From the NCBI GenBank assembly GCA_020634155.1, contig JACKCI010000001.1:1984001-2048000 (forward strand): 64,000 bases of DNA, in the 5' to 3' direction. Origin of the DNA: Anaerolineales bacterium (lineage in GTDB: Bacteria > Chloroflexota > Anaerolineae > Aggregatilineales > J027). Positions 17,599 to 25,125 of this stretch are shown here, piece by piece (position 1 is the first letter of the stretch; every line of letters begins with the position of its first letter). Below the pieces are notes generated by a model. The model did no database searches. It had not been told where the DNA came from and saw nothing but the letters and a program-made list of their open reading frames with translations. The position numbers and the translations under genes are program-made.

Positions 17599-18801
17599 TT
17601 AAGGGGTGCGTCTGGCGGTGGCAGCCTCTTCGAGGGTAGCTTGGGCGGCACCAGCGGCATCTTCAGGAGTTTGAGCGCCTTCGGTAGTAGCCGTGATGGC
17701 CTCATCAATGGTGTTCATATAGGTGGTCATGATGGGCACAGTTGGCAAGGGAACACCATTCGCAAATTGGGCCGCCAGTTGGTCAAGAGAAGGGTCATCA
17801 ATAACCCCCTCCTCGACAGGCGGAACAAGGCCAGCGATTTTATTCACTAGCAAGAGATTGTCGGTGCTGGTGACATAGGTCATAAAGGCTAAAGCGGCCT
17901 CGACCTTGCCATTGGGATTGACATAGAAGCCTTGGACATTGATATAGGGCTGCCAAGGATTGCCATCAATATCGGGCAGCAGTGCAATACCAAGGCGGTC
18001 ACCGAGGGCAGCTTGATAGTCTGCCAATTGCCATGAACCGTCGATAATCATGGCAGCCTGACCATTGCTGAAGCGGGTGGCGGCTCCACCATAGATTTCA
18101 TCGCTGGCTTGGAAGACCTCGCGGTGTAGTTCAAGGAAGCGGACGGCAGCCCCGTTGCTGTTCCACAGGTTGGCACCTGTGATGGGGTCAAAGAGTTGAC
18201 CACCTAAAGCCAAATACATACCCGCGCTGGTGTAGAAACTGCGGTCAAAAATCAGGCCAACAATCTCATTAGTGGTGCGCTCCACCCCGATTTCCAGCAT
18301 TTCATCAAAGGTGGTGGGGACTTCATCATCGGGCAGGATGTCGCGGTTATAGTAAAGGGCTACCCCGTCGAGGCTGACCGGAATCCCGTAGTAATCGCCT
18401 TCGGCTGCCATGAGTTCCCAACTAGAGGCGGGCAAATTGGCTTCCAGTGGGGTACCAGCAATCACCGCATTTAGGGCCAAAGCGCTTTGGCTATCTCGAA
18501 AATCCTGCGCCCAATCAGGAGCGCCCAGCACGAGGTCTGGCCCCGCGCCCGCCTCCAGTTGGCCTTGATAGGCGGCTTGGAGGTCATCGAAGTAGATAAA
18601 ACGGGTGTTGAGGGTGACATCACCCGTGTAATTGGCAATCCATGTATCCAGCAGTTCTTGTTCGGCACCTTGCCATGAATGCCAGATAGTGAGGGTCTCA
18701 CCTTGGGCCTGTACGCTACGCGAGGTAGGGGCTAGGCCGAGGGTGGCTAGAGTTATCATAAAAATAAGTAAAACAAATCCTAGCTTGTGGAAGGTGTTCA
18801 T
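17599..18801 (-). CDS. Extracellular sugar-type solute-binding protein
   Basis: A 400-residue family 1 periplasmic-type binding protein. The start at MNTFHK is set by GGAGG directly upstream and gives a signal peptide ending near VQAQG; no lipobox Cys is visible. LTIWHSWQGAEQELLDTWI opens the mature domain, and GQAAMIIDGSWQLADYQ is the family signature near residue 240. Such proteins deliver mono- or oligosaccharides to an ABC permease, but no permease or ATPase is encoded within the window, so it is an orphan locus. It ends at an intrinsic terminator and is transcribed alone. Confidence 0.88.
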   Translation of the reverse strand: MNTFHKLGFVLLIFMITLATLGLAPTSRSVQAQGETLTIWHSWQGAEQELLDTWIANYTGDVTLNTRFIYFDDLQAAYQGQLEAGAGPDLVLGAPDWAQDFRDSQSALALNAVIAGTPLEANLPASSWELMAAEGDYYGIPVSLDGVALYYNRDILPDDEVPTTFDEMLEIGVERTTNEIVGLIFDRSFYTSAGMYLALGGQLFDPITGANLWNSNGAAVRFLELHREVFQASDEIYGGAATRFSNGQAAMIIDGSWQLADYQAALGDRLGIALLPDIDGNPWQPYINVQGFYVNPNGKVEAALAFMTYVTSTDNLLLVNKIAGLVPPVEEGVIDDPSLDQLAAQFANGVPLPTVPIMTTYMNTIDEAITATTEGAQTPEDAAGAAQATLEEAATARRTP

Positions 18802-18926
18802 CAGTCCTCCAACTTCCAACCATTGCGTACTAAGCACAAGATATTATAACATGCAGCACAGCGCCAACCACGCGCTGACCGACTTCTAACGAGTTTCTTG
18901 TGCAATCAAGATGGCGGATATAGACC

Positions 18927-20384
18927 ATGAGTTTACGCATTTATAATGTATTGAACCGTGAAGAGATGCCCTTTGAGCCACTGGTCGAGGGCAAAATCAC
19001 GATGTATGTGTGCGGCCCGACCGTTTATGACCACTCGCATCTGGGCCATGCCAAGACCTATGTATCTTTTGATATTATCAACCGCTACCTGCGGGCACGC
19101 GGCTATGATGTGCTGTATGTGCAGAACCTGACCGATGTCGGGCATCTGCTGGATACTGGCGAAGACCGTATCTTGAAGCGGGCGGCTCAGATGGCGGCCA
19201 AGCCGATGCAGATTGTGGAGACCTATGCCCGCTATTATTTTGAGGATATGGACGCGCTAGGGGTGATGCGACCCGATATTAGCCCACGCGCCAGCGCCCA
19301 TGTCCCCGAACAAATCGACATGATTCTGACGCTCATTGACAAGGGCCACGCTTACGAGAGCAACGGCTCAGTCTATTTTGATGTGCGGAGTTGGGAGGGC
19401 TATGGCAAGCTCTCTAATCGGCGGATTGAGGAGCAGGACGCGGGGAGCCGTGAAGCGGTGCGTGATGACAAGCGCCACCCCGATGACTTTGCGCTGTGGA
19501 AGCGAGCCGACCCTGAGCATATCCTACGCTGGAATAGCCCTTGGGGCGAAGGCTTCCCCGGTTGGCATATCGAGTGTTCGGCGATGTCGCGCAAGTATTT
19601 AGGTGAGACCTTTGATATACACGGGGGCGGCATCGACAATATCTTCCCGCATAACGAGTGCGAGATTGCCCAAAGCGAGGCCTGCCATGATGCCGAGTTC
19701 GCCCGCTATTGGATACTGGTCGGGAGCCTGATGGTGCCAGACTCGGCGGGTAATCCAGTCAAGATGTCGAAGAGCCTTGGTAACTTCTTCACCATCCGTG
19801 ACGCGCTGGCGCTGCATCCCGCCCAAGTGATTCGCACCTTTATTGCCAGTGGGCATTATCGCAAGCCGATTACCTTTAGTGAGGATTCGCTGAATGGGGC
19901 GCGGCAGGGTTGGGAGCGGCTGTTTGTGGCAGTGCATCGGGTGCGTGAGAAAATCCGCACGGCTCCGACAGGTGATGAGGGCAATGGTATCTTGTCCGTG
20001 TTGGAAGATACCCGTCAACGCTTCGTTGCGGCGATGGATGATGACTTCAACGCACCAGTGGCCCTCTCGACGCTGTATGATATGACCCGTGAGGTTAATA
20101 CGCTGTTGACGACGGTGCCGAATGCTGGGGCCGAGGTGCTAGGGGCAATCAACCAAACCTATAGCGAATTGGGCGGCGACATTCTGGGGGTGGTGCCTCC
20201 ACAAACGGTGGGCTATAGCCCAGAGCGGGAAGCGACCCTGATTCGCTTGTTGATTGATATTCGGAACCGCGCCCGCCAAGAGAAGAATTACGCGCTTGCG
20301 GATAGCATCCGCACTGATTTAACACAACTGAATGTCACGCTGGAAGATACGTCTAATCAAGGCACCTTCTGGCATGTGCTATAA
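18927..20384 (+). CDS. cysS: Cysteinyl-tRNA synthetase
   Basis: A 485-residue class I aminoacyl-tRNA synthetase. CGPTVYDHSHLGHAKTYV contains the first zinc Cys and the HIGH-type motif; WHIECSAMS and HGGGIDNIFPHNECEIAQ carry the remaining zinc ligands; VKMSKSLGNFFT is the KMSKS loop. The C-terminal DALR-type helical domain is complete. It lies 11 bases before rlmB, the common cysS-rlmB order. Confidence 0.97.
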   Translation: MSLRIYNVLNREEMPFEPLVEGKITMYVCGPTVYDHSHLGHAKTYVSFDIINRYLRARGYDVLYVQNLTDVGHLLDTGEDRILKRAAQMAAKPMQIVETYARYYFEDMDALGVMRPDISPRASAHVPEQIDMILTLIDKGHAYESNGSVYFDVRSWEGYGKLSNRRIEEQDAGSREAVRDDKRHPDDFALWKRADPEHILRWNSPWGEGFPGWHIECSAMSRKYLGETFDIHGGGIDNIFPHNECEIAQSEACHDAEFARYWILVGSLMVPDSAGNPVKMSKSLGNFFTIRDALALHPAQVIRTFIASGHYRKPITFSEDSLNGARQGWERLFVAVHRVREKIRTAPTGDEGNGILSVLEDTRQRFVAAMDDDFNAPVALSTLYDMTREVNTLLTTVPNAGAEVLGAINQTYSELGGDILGVVPPQTVGYSPEREATLIRLLIDIRNRARQEKNYALADSIRTDLTQLNVTLEDTSNQGTFWHVL

Positions 20385-20395
20385 AGGGGAACTCT

Positions 20396-21157
20396 ATGTC
20401 TGATTTCATTTATGGACGCTGGCCTGTACTCGAATCGTTGCGGGCGGGCCGTCGGCATTTCCAGCAATTGCTGATTGCCGAGGAAGCTGACGAAAAAGGC
20501 ATTATCAGAAAAATTATTGAGGCGGCTGAAAACCGTGAGGTGAATGTGCGACGGGTGCCGCGCCGCATTGTGGATGATTTGGCGCGTGAAGGTAATCATC
20601 AAGGGGTGGTACTGCGGGCCAGTGCCTACCGATATGTCGATGTGGACAACATCATGACCATTAGCAAAGAGCGCAACGAAAAGCCGTTCTTGCTGGTTCT
20701 GGATTTGCTGAAAGACCCGCAGAATGTTGGGGTGCTATTGCGGATTGCCGACGCGGTAGGGGTGCATGGCGTGATAATGCAGGAACGGCGTGGGGTGGGC
20801 ATTACTGCGTCAGTGGTCTCGGCGTCGTCGGGGGCCTGTGAGCATCTGGCGATTGCCCAAGTGACCAATTTAGTGAATACCATGAAGAAACTCAAGGAAG
20901 AGGATGTGTGGTTTGTGGGCTTGGATATTGGGCCGCATACGCAGACCATCGACCGTGTAGACCTCAATATGGGGATTGGCTTGGTGCTGGGGAGTGAAGG
21001 TGACGGAATGCGACGCTTGGTGCGTGAGACCTGCGATGTGCATATGACGCTCCCGATGCGTGGCGCGGTGGATAGCTTGAATGTAGCGACGGTGGGGTCG
21101 ATTGCACTGTACTCGGCATGGCAGGCCCGCGGCTGGGAGGGGTGGAAAAAGCCCTGA
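20396..21157 (+). CDS. rlmB: SpoU-family 23S rRNA 2'-O-methyltransferase (RlmB-type)
   Basis: A 253-residue TrmH/RlmB-type methyltransferase that methylates a ribose in 23S rRNA (G2251 in E. coli). The N-terminal L30e-like substrate domain begins GRWPVLESLRAGRRHFQ. The SPOUT knot motifs are LDLLKDPQNVGVLLRIADA (motif 1), VLGSEGDGMRRLV (motif 2) and LPMRGAVDSLNVATVGSIAL (motif 3). AAGGGGA precedes the start. A hairpin follows two bases after the stop. Confidence 0.93.
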   Translation: MSDFIYGRWPVLESLRAGRRHFQQLLIAEEADEKGIIRKIIEAAENREVNVRRVPRRIVDDLAREGNHQGVVLRASAYRYVDVDNIMTISKERNEKPFLLVLDLLKDPQNVGVLLRIADAVGVHGVIMQERRGVGITASVVSASSGACEHLAIAQVTNLVNTMKKLKEEDVWFVGLDIGPHTQTIDRVDLNMGIGLVLGSEGDGMRRLVRETCDVHMTLPMRGAVDSLNVATVGSIALYSAWQARGWEGWKKP

Positions 21158-21158
21158 T

Positions 21159-21180
21159 AGCACAATTTTTTTGTGCTTTA
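21159..21180 (+). terminator. Short hairpin terminator after rlmB
   Basis: Seven-base-pair stem (21159-21165 with 21171-21177) with a five-T loop and a short T-rich tail, immediately after the rlmB stop. The tail is short, so termination may be partial. Confidence 0.6.
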
Positions 21181-21377
21181 TGTCACTAGGACTACAGTCC
21201 TGTTCTGTGGCATTCTAGATTATAGAAAACAAACTTAGATACTTAGTAACTTAAGCATTATCAAAAGAAAACCTAGTGGATCGGTCAACAGCCACATTCC
21301 AGCCCCGAGCAGTGGGCTTCTAATTAGCCTGAAATAAGGCACTAAGAGGCGAGAACCGATCCACTAAGCTTTTTGTT
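21181..21377. other. Structured intergenic element (possible small RNA) between convergent genes
   Basis: No reading frame is supported here. A perfect 12-base inverted repeat (21274-21285 with 21355-21366) encloses two smaller hairpins: 21301-21305 with 21314-21318, and 21327-21330 with 21337-21340, the latter extendable by a TTA/TAA pairing. Together they form a three-way-junction-like shape with T-rich sequence outside the closing stem on both strands. A 14-base palindrome AGGACT-AC-AGTCCT lies at 21188-21201. It could be a small RNA on either strand, an elaborate bidirectional terminator, or a tiny mobile-element relic; no target-site duplication is seen. Confidence 0.45.
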
Positions 21378-22217
21378 TTATAGGGCAAAGGCCTGCAAAA
21401 AAACCTCGCGCTGTTCGGCCTCACGAAATTTCACCCCACTTGATTGACAAATCTCTAGTCCTTTGCGAAAGACGGCCTCATGGGGCGTGCCTTCGACGGC
21501 AGCTAGACCAACTACACCTGCGGCTAGGGGTAAGACGGGGGCCAAGGTGGTGGGATAAATAAAGACATCGGCCTCTTGCTCGACTTTTTCACGGACGACC
21601 ACCCCACCAAAGCCCACAAATAAGTCGATGCCATTGCCACGGGTGGCGAGGTCACTAGAGCCATCGCCAATGAGGAGGCGCTTGCCGAAGAGGTCGCCCG
21701 CCAATTCGCGGACGACTTGGGCCTTGCCTGCTGAAACGGTCAACGGCCCCTCGTCATAATCGAGATAGCTTTGTCCACGTTGGGCGGATTGGTCATAGTA
21801 GCGCCACCACGGGCCGGAGAGTTCGTTGTATTCAAGGGTCACGGCACGGATACGCTCGGCATCGACCCCTAAGCGCTGCCCAAAGCCTTGGACAGCATCA
21901 GCAAGGCCCCCGCTGATAATGAAGACATGCTTTTGGAGAAAATGGAGGGCGTCAATCACGGCTTGAGCATCGGGTACCAGAGTCTCCCAATAAAGCTGTT
22001 CAATGAGTTGCAATTGGCCGCGAGTGGGGTTAATGGCCTTGAGGCGCTTGCCATAGACATCGGCTAAATCCAGCGCACCATCCATCGCTTTTTGGGTCAA
22101 GAGACCAACCCGCCCCTCTTTGCCTTTGAGACGGGCCAATTCATCTACCCCTTCGATGGTGCTGAGGGTGCTGTCGCAATCAAAAAATATGAGGTCGTAG
22201 GTTGTCCAGCGCAGCAT
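21378..22217 (-). CDS. HAD-family phosphoserine phosphatase-like protein
   Basis: A 279-residue HAD superfamily phosphatase. The start at MLRWTTYD is preceded by GAGAGGA. The nucleophile motif FDCDSTLSTIEGVDELA (DxDxT) lies near residue 12 and matches SerB-type enzymes that cleave phosphoserine to serine; IISGGLADAVQGF is motif II and LIGDGSSDLATR is motif IV (GDGxxD). A serine-biosynthesis role is plausible but related phosphatases act on other small phosphates. Transcribed alone, convergent with rlmB. Confidence 0.85.
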   Translation of the reverse strand: MLRWTTYDLIFFDCDSTLSTIEGVDELARLKGKEGRVGLLTQKAMDGALDLADVYGKRLKAINPTRGQLQLIEQLYWETLVPDAQAVIDALHFLQKHVFIISGGLADAVQGFGQRLGVDAERIRAVTLEYNELSGPWWRYYDQSAQRGQSYLDYDEGPLTVSAGKAQVVRELAGDLFGKRLLIGDGSSDLATRGNGIDLFVGFGGVVVREKVEQEADVFIYPTTLAPVLPLAAGVVGLAAVEGTPHEAVFRKGLEICQSSGVKFREAEQREVFLQAFAL

Positions 22218-22338
22218 ATTGTATCCTCTCCAATCGGCCTTCATTGTACACCCTGCACCAGTTGGCGCAATTGGGGGATTTTCACGAGTGGCACAGCACG
22301 CTATAATCCCCGCGTATTGCTAATCAAGGATGAGCCAG

Positions 22339-23301
22339 ATGTCACACCCCTACGATTTGTCGGTTGTTTTGCCCGTCTATAATGAGGAAGACAACCTCAA
22401 ACCCCTCCATGCGGAAGTTGAAGCGGTGTTGGAGAGCATGAACATCCGCTATGAGATTATTTATGTGGATGATGGCAGCCGAGACAAGAGCGCGGCTGTA
22501 TTGGCAGAAATCGCTGACCAATCCCCGCACACCAAGGTTGTTTATTTTCGGCGCAATTTTGGGCAGACAGCCGCTATTCAAGCGGGTATTGACCATGCGA
22601 CGGGAGCCATTATTGTATTGATGGACTCCGATATGCAAAACGACCCCGCCGACCTACCCCGCATGAAAGCGCGGATGGATGAGGGCTTCGACTTGGTGAG
22701 TGGCTGGCGCAAGGAACGCAAAGACCGCATGGTGTCGCGCCGTATCCCCTCCATGCTTGCCAATGGCCTGATTTCCCGCGTGACCAATGTGCGCTTGCAT
22801 GACTATGGCTGCACCCTCAAGATGTATCGGCGTGAGGTGCTTGACCATGTGCGACTCTATGGCGAGATGCACCGTTTTATTCCGGTGTTGGCTTATGCTG
22901 CGGGTGCCAAGATTGATGAGATGGTGGTCAATCACCGTCCGCGTAAGTTTGGCAAAAGCAAGTATGGTCTGTGGCGCACGGCGAAGGTTGTGCTGGACTT
23001 GATGACCGTCACCTTCTTGACCAAGTTCAACACACGCCCGATGTATATTTTCGGCGGGGCGGGGTTCATCTTTGGCGGCCTTGGTGTGTTTAGCTTCCTG
23101 TGGATGCTATTGCACGCCATTTTTACGGGCGCTCGCTTGGTCTCAACCCCCCTACCCATTTTTAGTGCGGTGTTTATTGTGGGCGGAGTACAGAGCATCT
23201 TGCTGGGGCTGATTATTGAGATGCTGATGCGGACGTATTACGAAGCCCAAGGCAAAGGGCCGTATGCCGTGCGCGAGATACGGCAAAACGGAAGGCAGTA
23301 G
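22339..23301 (+). CDS. Family 2 glycosyltransferase with two C-terminal membrane helices
   Basis: A 320-residue membrane glycosyltransferase of the dolichol/undecaprenyl-phosphate sugar transferase type. The start at MSHPYDLS is favoured because AAGGA lies eight bases before it, whereas an ATG nine bases upstream would overlap that site. The GT-A domain shows VVLPVYNEEDNLKPL, IIYVDDGSRDKS and MDSDMQNDPADLP (DxD). Two helices near residues 230-300 anchor it. It probably loads a sugar onto a polyprenyl phosphate for envelope glycans. An intrinsic terminator follows. Confidence 0.9.
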   Translation: MSHPYDLSVVLPVYNEEDNLKPLHAEVEAVLESMNIRYEIIYVDDGSRDKSAAVLAEIADQSPHTKVVYFRRNFGQTAAIQAGIDHATGAIIVLMDSDMQNDPADLPRMKARMDEGFDLVSGWRKERKDRMVSRRIPSMLANGLISRVTNVRLHDYGCTLKMYRREVLDHVRLYGEMHRFIPVLAYAAGAKIDEMVVNHRPRKFGKSKYGLWRTAKVVLDLMTVTFLTKFNTRPMYIFGGAGFIFGGLGVFSFLWMLLHAIFTGARLVSTPLPIFSAVFIVGGVQSILLGLIIEMLMRTYYEAQGKGPYAVREIRQNGRQ

Positions 23302-23318
23302 CTTCTATCCAATCAACG

Positions 23319-23347
23319 CCCGACCCAAACTGGTCGGGTGTTTTTTT
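23319..23347 (+). terminator. Intrinsic terminator after the glycosyltransferase gene
   Basis: Seven-base-pair GC-rich stem (23319-23325 with 23332-23338), six-base loop, then TG followed by seven T residues. Confidence 0.92.
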
Positions 23348-23436
23348 GCCTCAACTTGTCCTCGTTTTGGCTTCAGTGCTATGCTGAGTAGCTGAGTAGG
23401 CATAGCTTTCATTGATGCACACCAAGGAGCATAGGC

Positions 23437-24495
23437 ATGAAGCGCACTCTATCGTTTATTATTGTTCTGCTCATCAGTAGCTTCCCCCTCTCGTTGACCC
23501 AAGCCAAAGATACTCCTGCCCTCGTCATCCGCAGCGTCGGCGTGATAGACCTTGATGGTACCGTTTTATATAGCGTGCTGGTCGCTACTGGGCCAGATAC
23601 CCTTACCTCTGTTACCATCACCAGTCCTATTCCAATGGGAACAACCTTTATTGAATCACCCACAACCCCAGAAGGGGCGGTTTTTGTGGGTGAAGTCACG
23701 GGGGTAGTCACATGGGAACTAGAGACACTCGAAGCAGACACCATCATGGGGCCATTTACCTATCGAGTTAGTGCCGAAAACGACACCCCACTGCCGCGCA
23801 GCCCCAACGCACAGGTGACGTGGGTCGAACCCAATGCAGGCAGCATTGCAATTAATGCCACCGAAGATACCTTGCAGCCTTTTGCCGAGACGGGCATGGT
23901 TAACTTTGATGCAGAGGGTACACTTAATATAGATGGTGAGAATGCCCCTGTCCCAGTTGGTGAAACAGGCATTTATGTTTTTGTGCCTTCGGGCGTGGTC
24001 AGCGAGTTAACCACAATGGCCTTTACCCGTATGATAGTCAATCCTGATTTGTTGCCCTCTGACTCAGCCGATTCATGGTGGTGTACCGTCTTCTCTATTA
24101 CATTGGAGCCAGATGTCGAACTCTCTGCCAACACGGGGATTGTTTTCAGCGTCCCTAGTCGCAAAACCATCAGCCCCGGACAGCCGGCTTTGATTTTTGT
24201 GGGAAACACGACAGACGACGGCGCAACCTACACATGGGAGCCACTGGCAAACCCAGAAACGGAATCTGAAGCAACTGGTGCATTCATCGGGCCAGATGGC
24301 ACTTCGGTAGTGGTCACTAATGCCGCATTATGGGCCGACTTGCCAGACCTAATCGCGCTAGGGACTACCAATCCGCCCTTCCGCGCAATCAGTGGTGGCT
24401 CATTGAGCATCATAGACGGTACCAGTAACACGATTTTTTCCGCAGCCCTTCCCTATATTGAGCAAGATAATATCATCGCTATTCTAATTGGCTAA
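23437..24495 (+). CDS. Secreted hypothetical protein with DUF11-like repeat
   Basis: A 352-residue protein with a clear signal peptide (cleavage near LTQAKD). Residues about 30-125 have the DUF11/isopeptide-type beta-sandwich pattern (VLVATGPDTLTSVTITSPIPMGTTFIESP). The remainder is beta-rich and Thr-rich without enzymatic motifs or a membrane anchor. A surface or extracellular role is likely; the function is unknown. AAGGAG lies eight bases before the ATG. A GC-rich hairpin without a T tract follows the stop at about 24513-24534. Confidence 0.72.
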   Translation: MKRTLSFIIVLLISSFPLSLTQAKDTPALVIRSVGVIDLDGTVLYSVLVATGPDTLTSVTITSPIPMGTTFIESPTTPEGAVFVGEVTGVVTWELETLEADTIMGPFTYRVSAENDTPLPRSPNAQVTWVEPNAGSIAINATEDTLQPFAETGMVNFDAEGTLNIDGENAPVPVGETGIYVFVPSGVVSELTTMAFTRMIVNPDLLPSDSADSWWCTVFSITLEPDVELSANTGIVFSVPSRKTISPGQPALIFVGNTTDDGATYTWEPLANPETESEATGAFIGPDGTSVVVTNAALWADLPDLIALGTTNPPFRAISGGSLSIIDGTSNTIFSAALPYIEQDNIIAILIG

Positions 24496-24629
24496 GGCTA
24501 CCCCGCAGGCTCCCTTGCAGATGCGAGGGGGCCTATATCTCCATTAGGTTGGTAGCTCAATGAGGTCATTTGGGGCGAATCCGGTACTTGGCTAGGTATG
24601 ATGGAAAGAATATGATATTGCTTCGAGTA

Positions 24630-24727
24630 TTACCACATCTCAAGCAACAAACCGTCAATCTCTGCGAAATGTTTGTCACGAGTAGCAAGAATCAAACGGT
24701 GTCCAGCAGATATTCATGCCCAGTCAT
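24630..24727 (-). pseudogene. Internally deleted PIN-domain (VapC-like) toxin
   Basis: Reading from an ATG at 24727, which overlaps the antitoxin 3' end, the first ten codons give MTGHEYLLDT, the usual start of a PIN toxin. The frame then stops at once. In the next frame the sequence continues as RLILATRDKHFAEIDGLLL and ends EMW-stop at 24630, the usual PIN C-terminus with the conserved T-R-D segment. The two ends meet near 24698, so roughly the middle 90 codons, including most catalytic acidic residues, are missing. The toxin is inactive. Confidence 0.75.
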
Positions 24728-24950
24728 GCCCATCAACCCGCCCACATTCGATTTCAATAATTTTGATCATTGCGTCAAGTTCGTCCTGTGGAAGCGCCAA
24801 TTCTTCTGCTAGGGCAAATAGCCCCTTGCCAGATACCCCTTCTCCTATAGCGGGTTGTTGCATCCGTTTAGCCATATCAAGCAGATAGGCTTGTTGATTG
24901 GGCGTGAGGTGTTCAATTTCTTGTTGGAGTTGTTGTTTCAACGATAACAT
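24714..24950 (-). CDS. Antitoxin-like protein of a VapBC-type pair
   Basis: A 78-residue acidic protein. An AGGAG site eight bases upstream sets the start at MLSLKQQLQQ. The N-terminal half is helical; the C-terminal half (GVSGKGLFALAEELALPQDEL then ECGRVDGHDW) has the pattern of antitoxins paired with PIN toxins, in which this tail wraps the toxin. The frame is intact although its partner toxin is deleted, so it may now be a solitary, drifting antitoxin. Family assignment comes from the tail pattern and the adjacent remnant. Confidence 0.68.
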   Translation of the reverse strand: MLSLKQQLQQEIEHLTPNQQAYLLDMAKRMQQPAIGEGVSGKGLFALAEELALPQDELDAMIKIIEIECGRVDGHDWA

Positions 24951-25125
24951 GTGCTTGTCTCCTTTCAGCATTGTAACCTTATGGCCTCTATTATACGAGA
25001 ATATATGGCTTGCCAGTTAGTTACCTCATCTAACTTACTTATTCAAAATTTTCCCTCCTCTTGGTTTTGATATATACTCCCCACCATACATTCCCCTAAA
25101 AAATTGTTATAAGGAGTCCGCCATC

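Noticed and set aside
21274..21366. Miniature transposon with terminal inverted repeats
   Set aside because: No target-site duplication flanks the repeats and no second copy is seen in the window; kept only as an alternative.
24570..24888. Plus-strand frames over the antitoxin locus
   Set aside because: Antisense to the antitoxin and toxin remnant, without recognisable protein features.
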